Positions 6,872 through 16,159 of a stretch of 64,000 nucleotides of DNA are shown one piece after another. The notes below the pieces were generated by a model, which worked only from the letters and a program-made list of their open reading frames with translations, made no database searches and was not told the DNA's origin. The position numbers and the translations under genes were made by a program. Origin of the DNA: JAJDNH01 sp964552395 (lineage in GTDB: Bacteria > Acidobacteriota > Thermoanaerobaculia > Thermoanaerobaculales > Sulfomarinibacteraceae); assembly GCA_964552395.1 (NCBI GenBank), contig CAZKGM010000003.1, positions 1 through 64,000 on the forward strand, in the 5' to 3' direction. Position 1 is the stretch's first letter. Each line of letters opens with the position of its first letter.

Positions 6872-8803
6872 TCAACCGCGGCCGAGCTCCTCTCGGACCT
6901 CGGCCAGCCTCGACTCGAGGGCCTCGAGGTCGGCCGCCGCCTCGGCCCAGCGCTCGTTCAGGTCGTCGAGGCCTTCCCGAGCCGCTTCGAGGTCATCCTG
7001 CAGGGCGCACACGCGCTCCGGATCGGCCCACGCGGCACGGTCGGCGAGCGACTCGTTGGCCTCTTCGATGAGTCCGTGACGGCGCTCGATCTCAGCCTCG
7101 AGCTCCCCGGTCTCGGTCTGCAGTCGCTCAACATCGCGCCGTAACCGGCGCTCCTCCTCGGCCAGCGGGCTGCGCCGGGATCCTCCAGAGTTCGGCTCCC
7201 GGCCGCGGTCGACGGGCGCCGCTTCCACCTCGCCAAGCGCCTCGGCGACGCTGCGGACCTCGCGTACGCGACCGCCGACGACGACCAGCACCCGAGTCGC
7301 GACCCGCTCCACCAGGCGGCGGTCGTGACTCACCATCACCAACGACCCCGGGTACCTCGTCAACGCGGCCTCGAGGGACTCGCAGGTCGGCAGGTCGAGG
7401 TGGTTGGTGGGCTCGTCGAGGAACAGCATGTTGGGGTGGGAGGCGAGGATGCGGGCGAGGCTCACGCGCCCACGCTCGCCTCCCGACAGGCCGTCGAGCG
7501 GTCGGTCGGCGGCCTCCCCCGAGAAGCCGAAGCGCGCCGCCCACGACCGTGCCTGCGTCGGGCTCCAGGTGGGATGAACACTCCACAACACGTCGAGCAC
7601 GGTACCTTCGAGCGGCAGGTCGGCGAGCTCCTGGTCGTACCAGGCTGCCGCCACGCCGTGGCCGGCAATCACACGCCCCGCCAGCGGCGGCATCCTGCCG
7701 GCCAGCACCCTCAGCAGGGTCGTCTTGCCGGCGCCGTTGGCGCCGACCACGGCCACCCGCTCGCCGCGCCGGATCACCAGCTTGACTCCGCGAACGACCG
7801 GTCCGTCGTACCCCGCTGCGACCCCTTCCGCGGCCACCACCACGTCGCCGGCGCGCGGGACCTCGCCCCAGGCAAAGCCAGTCGCCCGCCCCTCGCCCAC
7901 CGGGCGCTCGATCGGCTCCAAACGGTCGAGCTCCTTGCGCCGTGCCTGCGCCTGCTTGGTCCTCTGCCCGGCGATGTTGCGGCGGATGTAGTCCTCGGCG
8001 CGTGCGATGTGCTCCTGCTGCCGTTGCCAGGCCCGCTGCTGCGCCTCGCGCTCCTCCGCCTTGGCCCGCCGGTAACGCTCGTAGCCGCCCGGCCAACGCC
8101 GCAGGCGCCCGCCCTCGACCTCCACCACGGCGGTCCCGACCCGGTCGATCAGCTCGCGGTCGTGGGTGGCCACCAGCACCGCCCCGCGACGCTGCTCCAA
8201 CAGCCTGATGAGGGCCTGTGCTCCGAGCAGGTCCAGGTGGTTCGTGGGCTCGTCGAGGAGCAGCAGGTCCGCCGGCTCGAGCAGCGCGCGCACCAGCGCG
8301 AGTCGCGTCCGCTGGCCGCCCGAGAGCTCGCCGACCGGCCGCTGGGCCAGCTCGCCGCCGAGTCCGAACGCCGCCAGGCTGGTCAGCGCTTCCGCCTCGG
8401 CGCGGTACGGGTCGTGTGCTTCGAGAGCGTCCTGGAGCTCGCTCAGGCGTTCGAGCAGCTCGCCGTCGCCGGGGCGCGCCGTGAGCTCCTCCGCGACCCC
8501 GTCGAGGTCGCGCTCCAGGGCCGCGATCCGAGCGTACGCTGCCATCGCATACGACAGCACCGTGGATCCCGAGGGCGCCTCGAAGTGCTGGTTGAGACGG
8601 GCCAGAGAGAGGCTGCGCACGGTTTGCACGCGGCCAAGCTCGGGCTCGACCTCGCCGGCGAGAAGGCGCAGCAGGGTTGTCTTGCCGGCGCCGTTGCGGC
8701 CGACCAGCACCAGGTGCTCGCCGGGGTTGTGCTGGAAGTCCACCCCGTCGAGGATCTGCTCGCCGCCGAGCCGGACCCGGACTCCCTGCAGGCGGTAGAG
8801 CAT
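6872..8803 (-). CDS. ABC-F family ATPase (Uup/YheS-like)
   Basis: The 643-residue protein has two ABC ATPase domains and no membrane segments. Domain 1 has Walker A GRNGAGKTT at ~35-43, signature LSGGQRTR and LLLLDEPTNHLD. Domain 2 has GANGAGKTT, LSGGERGR and MLFLDEPTNHLD. A charged linker with RRNIAGQRTKQAQ joins them, and a C-terminal coiled coil of ~110 residues completes the fold. ABC-F proteins bind the ribosomal E site and act on stalled or antibiotic-bound ribosomes. The coiled-coil tail suggests the Uup/EttA-like housekeeping type, but a resistance role cannot be excluded. Its ATG follows the deoA stop codon directly, so it belongs to that operon. Confidence 0.9.
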   Translation of the reverse strand: MLYRLQGVRVRLGGEQILDGVDFQHNPGEHLVLVGRNGAGKTTLLRLLAGEVEPELGRVQTVRSLSLARLNQHFEAPSGSTVLSYAMAAYARIAALERDLDGVAEELTARPGDGELLERLSELQDALEAHDPYRAEAEALTSLAAFGLGGELAQRPVGELSGGQRTRLALVRALLEPADLLLLDEPTNHLDLLGAQALIRLLEQRRGAVLVATHDRELIDRVGTAVVEVEGGRLRRWPGGYERYRRAKAEEREAQQRAWQRQQEHIARAEDYIRRNIAGQRTKQAQARRKELDRLEPIERPVGEGRATGFAWGEVPRAGDVVVAAEGVAAGYDGPVVRGVKLVIRRGERVAVVGANGAGKTTLLRVLAGRMPPLAGRVIAGHGVAAAWYDQELADLPLEGTVLDVLWSVHPTWSPTQARSWAARFGFSGEAADRPLDGLSGGERGRVSLARILASHPNMLFLDEPTNHLDLPTCESLEAALTRYPGSLVMVSHDRRLVERVATRVLVVVGGRVREVRSVAEALGEVEAAPVDRGREPNSGGSRRSPLAEEERRLRRDVERLQTETGELEAEIERRHGLIEEANESLADRAAWADPERVCALQDDLEAAREGLDDLNERWAEAAADLEALESRLAEVREELGRG

Positions 8804-10105
8804 CTATGAATCAACCTCGTCGATGGCGCCAACCACCAGGTCGGGTGGTGCGACGGGCTCCGGCCCCACGCGGAATGCGCCCGTCACCTGCTCAATCAGC
8901 TCGCCTTCGTCCACGTCCCGCTCGCCGACGAGCAGGGTCGCCAGCGGCTGTCCGGCCTCCACCCGATCGCCCAGGCGCGCGCGGACCAGGATCCCGGCAC
9001 CGTGCGCGAGCTCGTCGTCACGGGTTCGCCTGCCGGCTCCGAGGTCGACGGCGGCCCAGCCGAGGGCCTCGCCATCGACGGCTTCCACCCAACCCGCCGA
9101 CGCCGCGGTCACTGCGACCTCGCGCCGGGGATGCGCAAGCCTGGCGGAATCGGGATCACCTCCGTGGGCAACGACCAGCGCGTCCCAGGCGGCCCGCGCC
9201 GCGCCGTTCGCGAGAGCCCCCTCGAGCCGGGCTCGGGCCTCGGCGGTGTTGGCGCCCCGCAGCCGCATCGCCTCCGCGGCGAGCCGCAGCACGACCTCGC
9301 GCAGGGCGGGGCTGCCGCCTCCCTCGAGGACGTCGAGCGCCGCACGCACCTCGCAGGCAGTCCCCAGAGCCGGACCCAAAGGCTGGTTCATGTCGGTGAT
9401 GACGGCCTCGCAGGCCATTCCCATGTCGCGGGCCACCCGCCTCAGGGCACGCGCAAGCTCGACCGCGTCCGGCAGGGTCTTGCGGAAGGCTCCACTTCCC
9501 CACTTGACGTCAAGCACCAGCGTCGACGCCCCGAGCGCCAGCTTCTTCGACATGATCGAGCCGACGATCAGCGGCAGCGACGGTACGGTCGCGGTGACGT
9601 CGCGCAGCGCGTACAGCACGCGGTCGGCGGGAGCAATGTGCTCGTTCTGTGCCACCACGGCGGCGCCGCACTCCTCGAGCAGCTCCAGCATCCCCTCACG
9701 ATCCCGGTCGGTACTGAATCCGGGGACCGCATCGAGCTTGTCGAGGGTACCTTGCGAGTGCCCCAGACCGCGCCCGGCCATCATTGCGACGGGGGTGCCG
9801 ACTGCCGCCAGAAGGGGAGCGAAAACGAGCGAGACCGTATCGCCGACGCCTCCGGTGGAGTGCTTGTCCACGGCATCGGGCCGCAGCCGTCCGAGCTCCC
9901 ACACCTCGCCCGAGTGCAGCATCTCCTGGGTCAAGCAGCGGGTCTCCTCGGCGTTCATGCCGCGCCAGCAGACCGCCATCAAGAAGGCCGCCAGCTGCTC
10001 GGGCGGAAGCGTGCCGCTGCTCGCCCCGCGCACGAAGGCGGCGATCTCTTCGCTGTCGAGGGTCCGGCCGTCGCGCTTGCGCGCGATCACCTCGACGAAG
10101 CTCAC
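8804..10105 (-). CDS. deoA: Thymidine/pyrimidine-nucleoside phosphorylase
   Basis: The 433-residue protein catalyses phosphorolysis of thymidine or uridine to base plus (deoxy)ribose-1-phosphate in nucleoside salvage. The phosphate-binding motif KHSTGGVGDT and the family signature around GRGLGHSQGTLDKLDAVPGF are intact. The glycosyltransferase-3 N-terminal helical domain and the C-terminal PYNP domain are both present, and length is normal. It lies four bases after the TPR gene and abuts the ABC-F gene, so the three form an operon. Substrate preference between thymidine and uridine cannot be read from the sequence. Confidence 0.92.
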   Translation of the reverse strand: MSFVEVIARKRDGRTLDSEEIAAFVRGASSGTLPPEQLAAFLMAVCWRGMNAEETRCLTQEMLHSGEVWELGRLRPDAVDKHSTGGVGDTVSLVFAPLLAAVGTPVAMMAGRGLGHSQGTLDKLDAVPGFSTDRDREGMLELLEECGAAVVAQNEHIAPADRVLYALRDVTATVPSLPLIVGSIMSKKLALGASTLVLDVKWGSGAFRKTLPDAVELARALRRVARDMGMACEAVITDMNQPLGPALGTACEVRAALDVLEGGGSPALREVVLRLAAEAMRLRGANTAEARARLEGALANGAARAAWDALVVAHGGDPDSARLAHPRREVAVTAASAGWVEAVDGEALGWAAVDLGAGRRTRDDELAHGAGILVRARLGDRVEAGQPLATLLVGERDVDEGELIEQVTGAFRVGPEPVAPPDLVVGAIDEVDS

Positions 10106-10109
10106 GAAC

Positions 10110-10790
10110 TCATCCCAGCTCGCGAAGCCGCTGCTGCGCCTGCCGCTGGTACGGCGAGTCGGGGAAGTCCTGCACCAGCTTCTGGAAGTACTCCTTCGCC
10201 TGATCGGGCTTCTTCTCCCTCACGTACAGCGCGCCGAGCTCATACAGCGCGGCATCGCGCGGTAGGCGCCGATCGGTCCCGGCGGCCATCGCTTCGAGAT
10301 CCTTGGCAACCTCGGGGCCTTGCCCGAGCTGCTCTCTGATGTGCACCAGATCGAGCATCGAGAGCCGTCCCAGCACGTCATCGCCGTGGCGGCGGGACAC
10401 CGTTTGCAGCAATGTGTTCGCGGTCTCGACATCACCCTTGTCGAATGCGATCCTCGCCAGGTAGATCCGCGCCTCGTCGGCCTGATCGGTGTGGCTGAAG
10501 CGGTGCACCACGTCCTCGAGCTTCTTCTTGGCCCCCTCCACGTCCGGAGCCGCGCCCTTACCGGACTCGTCGCCCGAGTACAGCTTCATTGCCGCCTGCA
10601 GCTCGTAGGCGGCCTTGTCCTGGCGCCCCGAGCTGAAGGTCGTAAACCCCCACCAGATCAGCACCACGACGCACACGGCCCCGAAGCCTACGGCCAGCGG
10701 GCGCCAGTTGTCGGTTACCCAGTGGATGACCAGGTCCACCACCGAGATGAAATCGTCCTGCTTGAGCTTCTTTCGCGTCAGACGTCGCAT
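10110..10790 (-). CDS. Membrane-anchored TPR protein (YfgM-like)
   Basis: The 226-residue protein starts at the ATG at 10790 behind GAGGAAGG; an ATG-like start 12 codons upstream lacks such a site. A basic N-terminus is followed by one transmembrane helix (about residues 33-53, AVGFGAVCVVVLIWWGF) and tetratricopeptide-like helical pairs (KKKLEDVVHRF, QAKEYFQKLVQDFPDSPY). The architecture resembles YfgM, which works with the PpiD chaperone at the Sec translocon, but that function is only inferred. It is the first gene of the reverse operon with deoA and the ABC-F gene. Confidence 0.75.
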   Translation of the reverse strand: MRRLTRKKLKQDDFISVVDLVIHWVTDNWRPLAVGFGAVCVVVLIWWGFTTFSSGRQDKAAYELQAAMKLYSGDESGKGAAPDVEGAKKKLEDVVHRFSHTDQADEARIYLARIAFDKGDVETANTLLQTVSRRHGDDVLGRLSMLDLVHIREQLGQGPEVAKDLEAMAAGTDRRLPRDAALYELGALYVREKKPDQAKEYFQKLVQDFPDSPYQRQAQQRLRELG

Positions 10791-10899
10791 CGAGCCTTCC
10801 TCCCCAGAACCGCCGCCGACGACCACAGCTGGGTGGCATCCGCGGGGCGCCCAACTTTAGCCCGGATTGTTCGTCATGACAACGCCCGGGCCTCCCCGG

Positions 10900-11574
10900 T
10901 CACTCGCGAACGGTCTCCTCGCCGCGTCGCTCGTGCAGGCTCTCGTCGTCCCCCTGCCACAGGCGCCGCAATCGCGGCCGCCACACCAGCCACAGCGCCA
11001 TCAAGTGGCCGAGGAGCGCCCCCGCGACGACATCCGAGAGGAAGTGCTGGTGATGCACGATCCGATTCACGCCTGTCGCCACGGCAACCGTGTAGACAAC
11101 CGGGGCGGCCGTCGGGTAGAAGGCGGCCAGCGTCGTCGCCGAGGCAAAGGCCGACAGCGTGTGGCCGGAAGGAAACGACTGGCTCGACGCGTGTTGAAGG
11201 CCCGCCTCCGGACCGTGGAACACGGTGCGCTCGTGTCCCGCCACCTGCCCCGCGTGCGACGGCCGCTCACGCCCGGCAAGAACCTTGATGACGGTCCCCG
11301 TCGCCGCAACACAGGCAACGATCAGCCAGAAGGCGGCGGCACGGCGCCACCGCCTGGGGTCCAGCATGCCGATTGCCACGCCGACGACCACCGTCCCCAG
11401 CCCGGAGGCCAGGAACTTCGCCGCCGTCAGCCCCTCGCGCATCTCGCCCCAGTGGTCGTACAGCGTCACGGTCCTGAAGAAGCCGAACGCCTGGCGGTCG
11501 AGCACGAACGCAATCACCAGCAGAACCAGCCCCACCAGCAGCCGCGACAGGAACGTGGACCGCCGTGCCGGCAT
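10900..11574 (-). CDS. PAP2-family membrane phosphatase
   Basis: The 224-residue integral membrane protein has all three motifs of the type-2 phosphatidic-acid phosphatase family: KVLAGRERP, SFPSGHT with the catalytic His, and NRIVHHQHFLSD. About six hydrophobic segments are present. Such enzymes dephosphorylate undecaprenyl pyrophosphate, phosphatidic acid or related lipids at the periplasmic face. The tail is charged (DDESLHERRGEE). GGAGGTCG lies upstream of the ATG with long spacing. It stands between operons, and its substrate is unknown. Confidence 0.85.
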   Translation of the reverse strand: MPARRSTFLSRLLVGLVLLVIAFVLDRQAFGFFRTVTLYDHWGEMREGLTAAKFLASGLGTVVVGVAIGMLDPRRWRRAAAFWLIVACVAATGTVIKVLAGRERPSHAGQVAGHERTVFHGPEAGLQHASSQSFPSGHTLSAFASATTLAAFYPTAAPVVYTVAVATGVNRIVHHQHFLSDVVAGALLGHLMALWLVWRPRLRRLWQGDDESLHERRGEETVRE

Positions 11575-11660
11575 CTCTCAGCGACCTCCCTCACCGGACT
11601 GGACGAACGCAAGATCCACCATGGAAACATCGTACACCGGCCTCCCGGGCGGGTGGGGCC

Positions 11661-11694
11661 CTTTCACCTTCTCACCTTCTCACCTCCCCGAAAG
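11661..11694 (-). repeat. Dispersed 3'-end repeat, short copy 2
   Basis: On the reverse strand this reads GGGGAGGTGAGAAGGTGAGAAGGTGAAAG. It supplies the last codons and the TGA stop of the glycosyltransferase gene (residues EKVRR). The GGTGAGAA unit also occurs at 5264-5275 and 45341-45357. Confidence 0.55.
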
Positions 11695-13412
11695 ATCGCC
11701 ATCCTCGTCCACCGTCCGTGCCCGAGGTCGATGCCGTTGACGGTCTCGACGACGCGCACGTGGACGGCCGGCACCTCCCGCTCGAAGCGCTGCAGGTCGT
11801 CCAGCCTCGCGACGCCGACAAACGGCTCGCCCGCGGCGAGGTGCTCGGCGAGGCAGGCCCGCGGACGGCAGTTGATGGAGTCCAGGGGCAGGTAGAAGAA
11901 CAGCTCGTCGTCGCGCGCCTCGTAGATCAGGACTCTCTCTCCATCGTGCCGCGCCTCGAGGACGCGGCGCGCTGCGAGCGGGCCGACCAGCTCGCCGCCG
12001 AGCCGCGGCAGGAACCATCCCAGAAGGCCGAGGAGGTAGAGAGCCGTGGCCGCGATCGTCACCGCCAGGCGACGCCGCGGCGAGCGCGACGCGACCGCGA
12101 AGGTGAGGCCGGACAGCAGCACGAGACCGACAATCATCCCGGGCACGAGCAAGGCGTCAAGGCCAAAGTGCAGGCCGACAGCGGTTGGCAGCGCCGCGAG
12201 CGGTAGCCCGCCGGCGAGGAGCAGGATCGACGTCACCGTGCGCTCGCGATCGGTCTCTTCCGGGCGCGACAGCAGCCACCCGACGACCAGCAGCACCCCC
12301 GCCGGGTACGCCAGCAGCCAGTAGTGGACGAGCTTGGTCTCGACCAGCTCGAGCATGACCAGGGGCCCGAGCAGCCACGCGGCGAGGAAGCGCAGGCGCA
12401 CATCCTCACGCAGGCCGCGGCCCAGGCCGGCCAGCGCCGCCGGCAGGAAGGCGATCCACGGGAAGGCGGCCACCAGCGCCGTCACCACGTAGAAGCCCGG
12501 AAAGCCGCCGTGGCTCTCGAGCGGCGACAGCGAGCGCGCCACCACGTGTTTGCCGACCCCGACCCGGAAGAACTCGCCGCCGGTGGCATGCCACGCTGCC
12601 GCCGCCCACGGAACCGTCAGAGCCAGGAACAGCGGCACTCCCCACGCCCAGCGCAGGCACGCGAGAAAGGCGCGGCCGCGCGCGGAGCGCAGCGTCTCCA
12701 CCGCTGCCCAGGCGACCGGCACGAGAAGTACCACCGGCCCCAGCCGCCACCACCCGGCGACGAGCACGACGGCAAGGACGACGGCCTCCCAGCGCCGCCA
12801 GCGCCGGGCCAAGGCCCAGGCCCCGGCGCCGGTGAAGACGACGAATGCCGGCGCCACCGGCCCCTTGGCAAGCGTCGCGAGGGCGAGACCGACCCAGAAG
12901 AGCGCGGCGGCGCCGGCGCCCCCCTCTCCGACCGTCAGCCTCTCGAGGGCCAGCATGGCAGCGAGCGCGGGCAGCACCATCACCAGGTCGGCGGTGCACG
13001 CACGCGCCTCGAGGCTGAAGGTCGCCGTCACCGCCAGCAGCAGGCCGGCGAGCAGCCCTGCGCCCGGGCCCCACCGACGCCGCGCCCACCAGGCAAGAAG
13101 GAGCACAGCCAGCGCGCCGGCGAGATTCGAGGGCAGCCGTGCGGCGACCTCGCTGACGCCGAAGACGGCGTACGAGGCCATGGTGCACCAGTAGACGAGG
13201 ATCGGCTTGTCGTAGCGGTTGACGCCGCCGAACGTCGGCACCACCAGGTCGCCCCTTGCCAGCATCTCGCGCGCCGCCTCCGCGAAGCGCGGCTCGTCAC
13301 GGCCGATCAGCGGCGTCCACGCTGTGCCGGCGAAGAACAGCACGAACGCCAGCGCAGCCGCCACCGCCATCTCCCGCCCGGCGCCGGCGACCGCCCATCG
13401 CCGGAGGTTCAC
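11664..13412 (-). CDS. ArnT-like membrane glycosyltransferase (PMT/GT83 family)
   Basis: The 582-residue protein has about twelve hydrophobic segments and the family motif 'IGRDEPRFAEAAREML', where the DE pair corresponds to the catalytic site in the first periplasmic loop. 'NRYDKPILVYW' is also typical of ArnT-like enzymes. These transfer a sugar from a polyprenyl phosphate donor to lipid A, glycans or protein; the acceptor is unknown here. The start overlaps the rmuC stop codon by four bases. The C-terminal residues EKVRR and the stop codon come from a GGTGAGAA repeat, so the tail may be recent. Confidence 0.82.
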   Translation of the reverse strand: MNLRRWAVAGAGREMAVAAALAFVLFFAGTAWTPLIGRDEPRFAEAAREMLARGDLVVPTFGGVNRYDKPILVYWCTMASYAVFGVSEVAARLPSNLAGALAVLLLAWWARRRWGPGAGLLAGLLLAVTATFSLEARACTADLVMVLPALAAMLALERLTVGEGGAGAAALFWVGLALATLAKGPVAPAFVVFTGAGAWALARRWRRWEAVVLAVVLVAGWWRLGPVVLLVPVAWAAVETLRSARGRAFLACLRWAWGVPLFLALTVPWAAAAWHATGGEFFRVGVGKHVVARSLSPLESHGGFPGFYVVTALVAAFPWIAFLPAALAGLGRGLREDVRLRFLAAWLLGPLVMLELVETKLVHYWLLAYPAGVLLVVGWLLSRPEETDRERTVTSILLLAGGLPLAALPTAVGLHFGLDALLVPGMIVGLVLLSGLTFAVASRSPRRRLAVTIAATALYLLGLLGWFLPRLGGELVGPLAARRVLEARHDGERVLIYEARDDELFFYLPLDSINCRPRACLAEHLAAGEPFVGVARLDDLQRFEREVPAVHVRVVETVNGIDLGHGRWTRMAIFRGGEKVRR

Positions 13413-14500
13413 GGGCCGTCGTCCTCCGACTCGCCGCCGACGCCCTGCAGGGCGTCCAGCCTGGCCTGGAGGGTACTCAGGCGGCGCTCGGCCTCGGAGT
13501 ACTTGGTGGCGGCGTTGCCGATGTGCTTGCCGAGGACCGCGAACTCCTCGCCGAACCGCTCCAGCTGCTGCTCGACGGCGCCGATACCACGGAGGATCGC
13601 GGCCGCGTTGGCCTCCACCTCGAGCCCGCGCAAACCGGTGGCGACGGTGCTCAGGTAAGCGTAGAAGGTACTCGGCGACACCGGCAGCACGCGGCGGGAC
13701 AGCGCGTAGTCCGCAAGATCGGCGCCACCCCCTTCGCCGGCTACCAGCTCGGCGTAGACCGCCTCGGCGGGAACGAACATCAGCGCGAACTCGAACGTCC
13801 CCTCACCCGGGCGGATGTAGCGCTCGGCAATCTCGTCGACACGCCCCTTGACCGCGGTCGCGAACTCGCGGCGCGCGGTCTTGCGCGCGGGATCATCCTC
13901 CGCCGCCACCAGGCGGCGGTAGGCCTCGAGCGGGAACTTGGCGTCGACCGGCACCAGGCGGTCGCCGACGTGGATCACCGCGTCGACCGTGCGGCCGTCT
14001 GAGAACCGGTGCTGGGCCTCCCACACGCCGGCCGGCAGCACCTGTCGGAGCAGCTCCTCGAGTGCACGCTCACCGAACAGCCCGCGCAGCTTCGGAACCT
14101 TGAGAATGCCTTCCAGCTCCTCGATGCTGCGCCCGAGCCGTTCCATGCGCTGCGCCATCTCGGCAACCTGGCCGAGCTGCTCCCGCACCGAGCCGAAGAC
14201 GCGCGTGGCGTTGGAGATCCCCTCGCCGAGAGTCTTCTGCGACACCGCCATCTGACGGTTGAGCGACTCGTTCATCTGCCGCCCGACGTCGCCGAGCTGG
14301 GCGTGAAGCCGGCCCGCGACCTCGGTCAGCTGTGTGCCCACCGACCGCATCGCGTCTCCCTGCTCGCGCGCCTGTCGCTCCTGGGCGGCCTCGAGGCGGC
14401 GCCTCAGGCTTCTTCCCTGGGCGACCGCCGCCACCGCGGCGATTGCCGCGGCCGCCGCTGCAAGCACGATGATCGCGACCAGCCAGGGCTCCTGCGGCAT
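13409..14500 (-). CDS. rmuC: DNA recombination protein RmuC
   Basis: The 363-residue protein begins with a transmembrane helix (WLVAIIVLAAAAAAIAAVAA) and a coiled coil up to about residue 120. The RmuC domain then contains 'LRGLFGERALEELL' and 'VPVDAKFPLEAY', whose Asp and Lys match a PD-(D/E)xK-like nuclease core. RmuC limits DNA inversions and rearrangements, although its exact activity is poorly defined. The C-terminus is acidic. It begins seven bases after surE and overlaps the glycosyltransferase gene by four bases, so surE-rmuC-glycosyltransferase is one operon. Confidence 0.9.
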   Translation of the reverse strand: MPQEPWLVAIIVLAAAAAAIAAVAAVAQGRSLRRRLEAAQERQAREQGDAMRSVGTQLTEVAGRLHAQLGDVGRQMNESLNRQMAVSQKTLGEGISNATRVFGSVREQLGQVAEMAQRMERLGRSIEELEGILKVPKLRGLFGERALEELLRQVLPAGVWEAQHRFSDGRTVDAVIHVGDRLVPVDAKFPLEAYRRLVAAEDDPARKTARREFATAVKGRVDEIAERYIRPGEGTFEFALMFVPAEAVYAELVAGEGGGADLADYALSRRVLPVSPSTFYAYLSTVATGLRGLEVEANAAAILRGIGAVEQQLERFGEEFAVLGKHIGNAATKYSEAERRLSTLQARLDALQGVGGESEDDGP

Positions 14501-14507
14501 CCGGACG

Positions 14508-15395
14508 CTACCTCTCGGCCCTTGGAGGCGCCACGGCCCCCGGCTTGCTCAGGCCCATCAGCCCCTCGAGCGCTGCGAACGCCCTGTAGTCGGTCTGGTC
14601 GAGGTTCAGCGGGGTGATCGTCACCCAGCCGGCGCCGAGGGCGGCGGCGTCGCTGGCCGGGTCGGTCTCCGACGGCGGCGACCAGTGGCCGGTCAGCCAA
14701 CGCACGCCGTCCTGCTCGCGGACCACCTCGTAGCTGGTCTTGAGATCGGCTGCGAGGCTCGAGCGCGTGAGCCGGTAACCACGGCCAGCGCTCGGGTCCT
14801 TGGGAATGTTGACGTTGAGCAGAACGCCGTGCGGCAGGCCGCCGTCGCGGATCGCGTCCACCAGCGGCTTCACCCATCGCGCCGCAGCCGTGAAGTCGGG
14901 GTGCGGGTCGCCCCAGTCGAGCGCGAGCGAGAACGCAACCGCGGGCACCCCGAGCACCGTCGCCTCGCGCGCCGCGCCCAGGGTTCCGGAGTACCAGGCA
15001 CTGAGGCCGACGTTCTCGCCGCGGTTGATGCCTGACAGCACGATGTCCGGAGGGTCGGCCGCCAGCACCGTGTCGATTCCCACTCGCACTGTGGTCGCCG
15101 GGGTCGCATCCACCGCCCACGCCGTCGCGCCGCCAACCTCGGCATGCGGTCCGACTTGGATCAGGCGGCGGAGGGTCAGTGCGTGGCCGACCCCGCTCTG
15201 CTGCTGCGCGGGCGCCACCACGGTGACCCGGTAGCCCGGATCCGCGGCCAGCACCCTGGCCAGCGCCTCGATCCCTGGCGCATCGATGCCGTCATCATTG
15301 GCGATCATGACGTGGCATCGTTCCCCGGCCCCGGCGACGACGGCAGCGCCCAGCAGGATCGCCGCCAAGGTCCAACGCGCAACGTGTGCTCGCAT
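14508..15395 (-). CDS. surE: SurE-family 5'-nucleotidase with signal peptide
   Basis: The product has 295 residues when started at the ATG at 15395, which has GGAGG five bases upstream; longer in-frame starts lack one. SurE motifs are intact: ANDDG for metal binding, 'SGINRGENVG' and 'YSGTLGAAREA'. The N-terminus MRAHVARWTLAAILLGAAVV reads as a signal peptide ending near AGA, so this SurE is predicted to be periplasmic, whereas typical SurE is cytoplasmic. It probably dephosphorylates nucleoside monophosphates or polyphosphate. It is the first gene of the operon with rmuC. Confidence 0.85.
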   Translation of the reverse strand: MRAHVARWTLAAILLGAAVVAGAGERCHVMIANDDGIDAPGIEALARVLAADPGYRVTVVAPAQQQSGVGHALTLRRLIQVGPHAEVGGATAWAVDATPATTVRVGIDTVLAADPPDIVLSGINRGENVGLSAWYSGTLGAAREATVLGVPAVAFSLALDWGDPHPDFTAAARWVKPLVDAIRDGGLPHGVLLNVNIPKDPSAGRGYRLTRSSLAADLKTSYEVVREQDGVRWLTGHWSPPSETDPASDAAALGAGWVTITPLNLDQTDYRAFAALEGLMGLSKPGAVAPPRAER

Positions 15396-15503
15396 CCGCA
15401 CCTCCACAACCCTCGTGAGCAGCGAGTGTAGCAGAGGGGGTACAAGGGCTGTCGCAGCGCGCTCCGGCGCCCTCACCGCGCCGCCTCCGGGTGCCGGTCC
15501 ACC

Positions 15504-15561
15504 TTGACATTCTTGCCGCAGCGCGGTATATAGTTGGCATGGCATTGCCGCATAGCGGCAA
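15504..15561 (+). promoter_or_regulatory. phaR promoter with composite TGCCGC operator
   Basis: TTGACA at 15504-15509 and TATATA at 15527-15532 are separated by 17 bases, a near-perfect sigma-70 promoter. The spacer contains TTGCCGCAGCGCGG (15513-15526). A palindrome TTGCCGC-ATA-GCGGCAA follows at 15545-15561. The phasin promoter at 19968 has the same elements at identical spacing. Autoregulation by PhaR is inferred, since PhaR proteins bind TGC-rich sites in their own and phasin promoters. Confidence 0.75.
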
Positions 15562-15580
15562 GCCGTGAAGGAGAGCAGAG

Positions 15581-16159
15581 ATGATCCGTCTGATCAAGCG
15601 CTACGGTAGCCGCAAGCTGTACGACACGGAGGAAAGCCGCTACGTCTCCCTCGAGGAGCTGGCGGGGTGGATCCGGCACGGGCAGGAGATCCGCGTCATC
15701 GACAACAAGACCGGCGACGACGTGACGTCGCATACGCTGACGCAGATCATCTCGGAGGAGGGCCGCCGCGGCATCTCGATGCTCCCGAACGAGCTTCTGC
15801 ACGAGCTGATCAGGCTCGGTGAGGAAGCCGTGTCGAGCGGCGTCGAGCACGTTCAGAGCGGCGTTGACCGGCTCGTCCGAGCCTCGATCGACCGTCTGGC
15901 GCCGGTACGGCGTGCGAGGGAGGAGATGTCCCGCCTGCAGCACCGCCTAGCCGAGCTCGAAACATCCCTCGCCGATCTCGAGCAGCAGCGGGTGGAGGAA
16001 GAGGCTCGACGACCAGCGCGGCCGAAGGCGCGGCCCGCGGCCGCGGCACGGAGCAGCGCACAGGCCAAGAAACGGGCGCCGGCAGCGGCCAAGAAACCCG
16101 CCGCCAAGTCCTCCAGCAGATCCTCCACGAGGGGCAACTCCAAGACCCGGAAGGCATGA
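15581..16159 (+). CDS. phaR: Polyhydroxyalkanoate synthesis repressor PhaR
   Basis: The 192-residue protein begins with the PHB/PHA accumulation regulator DNA-binding domain (residues 1-60: MIRLIKRYGSRKLYDTEESR, then 'YVSLEELA', 'IRVIDNKTGDDVT'). A second helical part follows, then a coiled coil at ~105-140 and a very basic Ala/Lys/Arg/Ser tail. PhaR represses phasin and its own gene and is titrated away by PHA granules. AAGGAGA lies just before the ATG. The long basic tail is more extended than in proteobacterial PhaR and may bind DNA non-specifically. The gene overlaps the patatin gene by ATGA. No PHA synthase is seen in the window. Confidence 0.9.
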   Translation: MIRLIKRYGSRKLYDTEESRYVSLEELAGWIRHGQEIRVIDNKTGDDVTSHTLTQIISEEGRRGISMLPNELLHELIRLGEEAVSSGVEHVQSGVDRLVRASIDRLAPVRRAREEMSRLQHRLAELETSLADLEQQRVEEEARRPARPKARPAAAARSSAQAKKRAPAAAKKPAAKSSSRSSTRGNSKTRKA

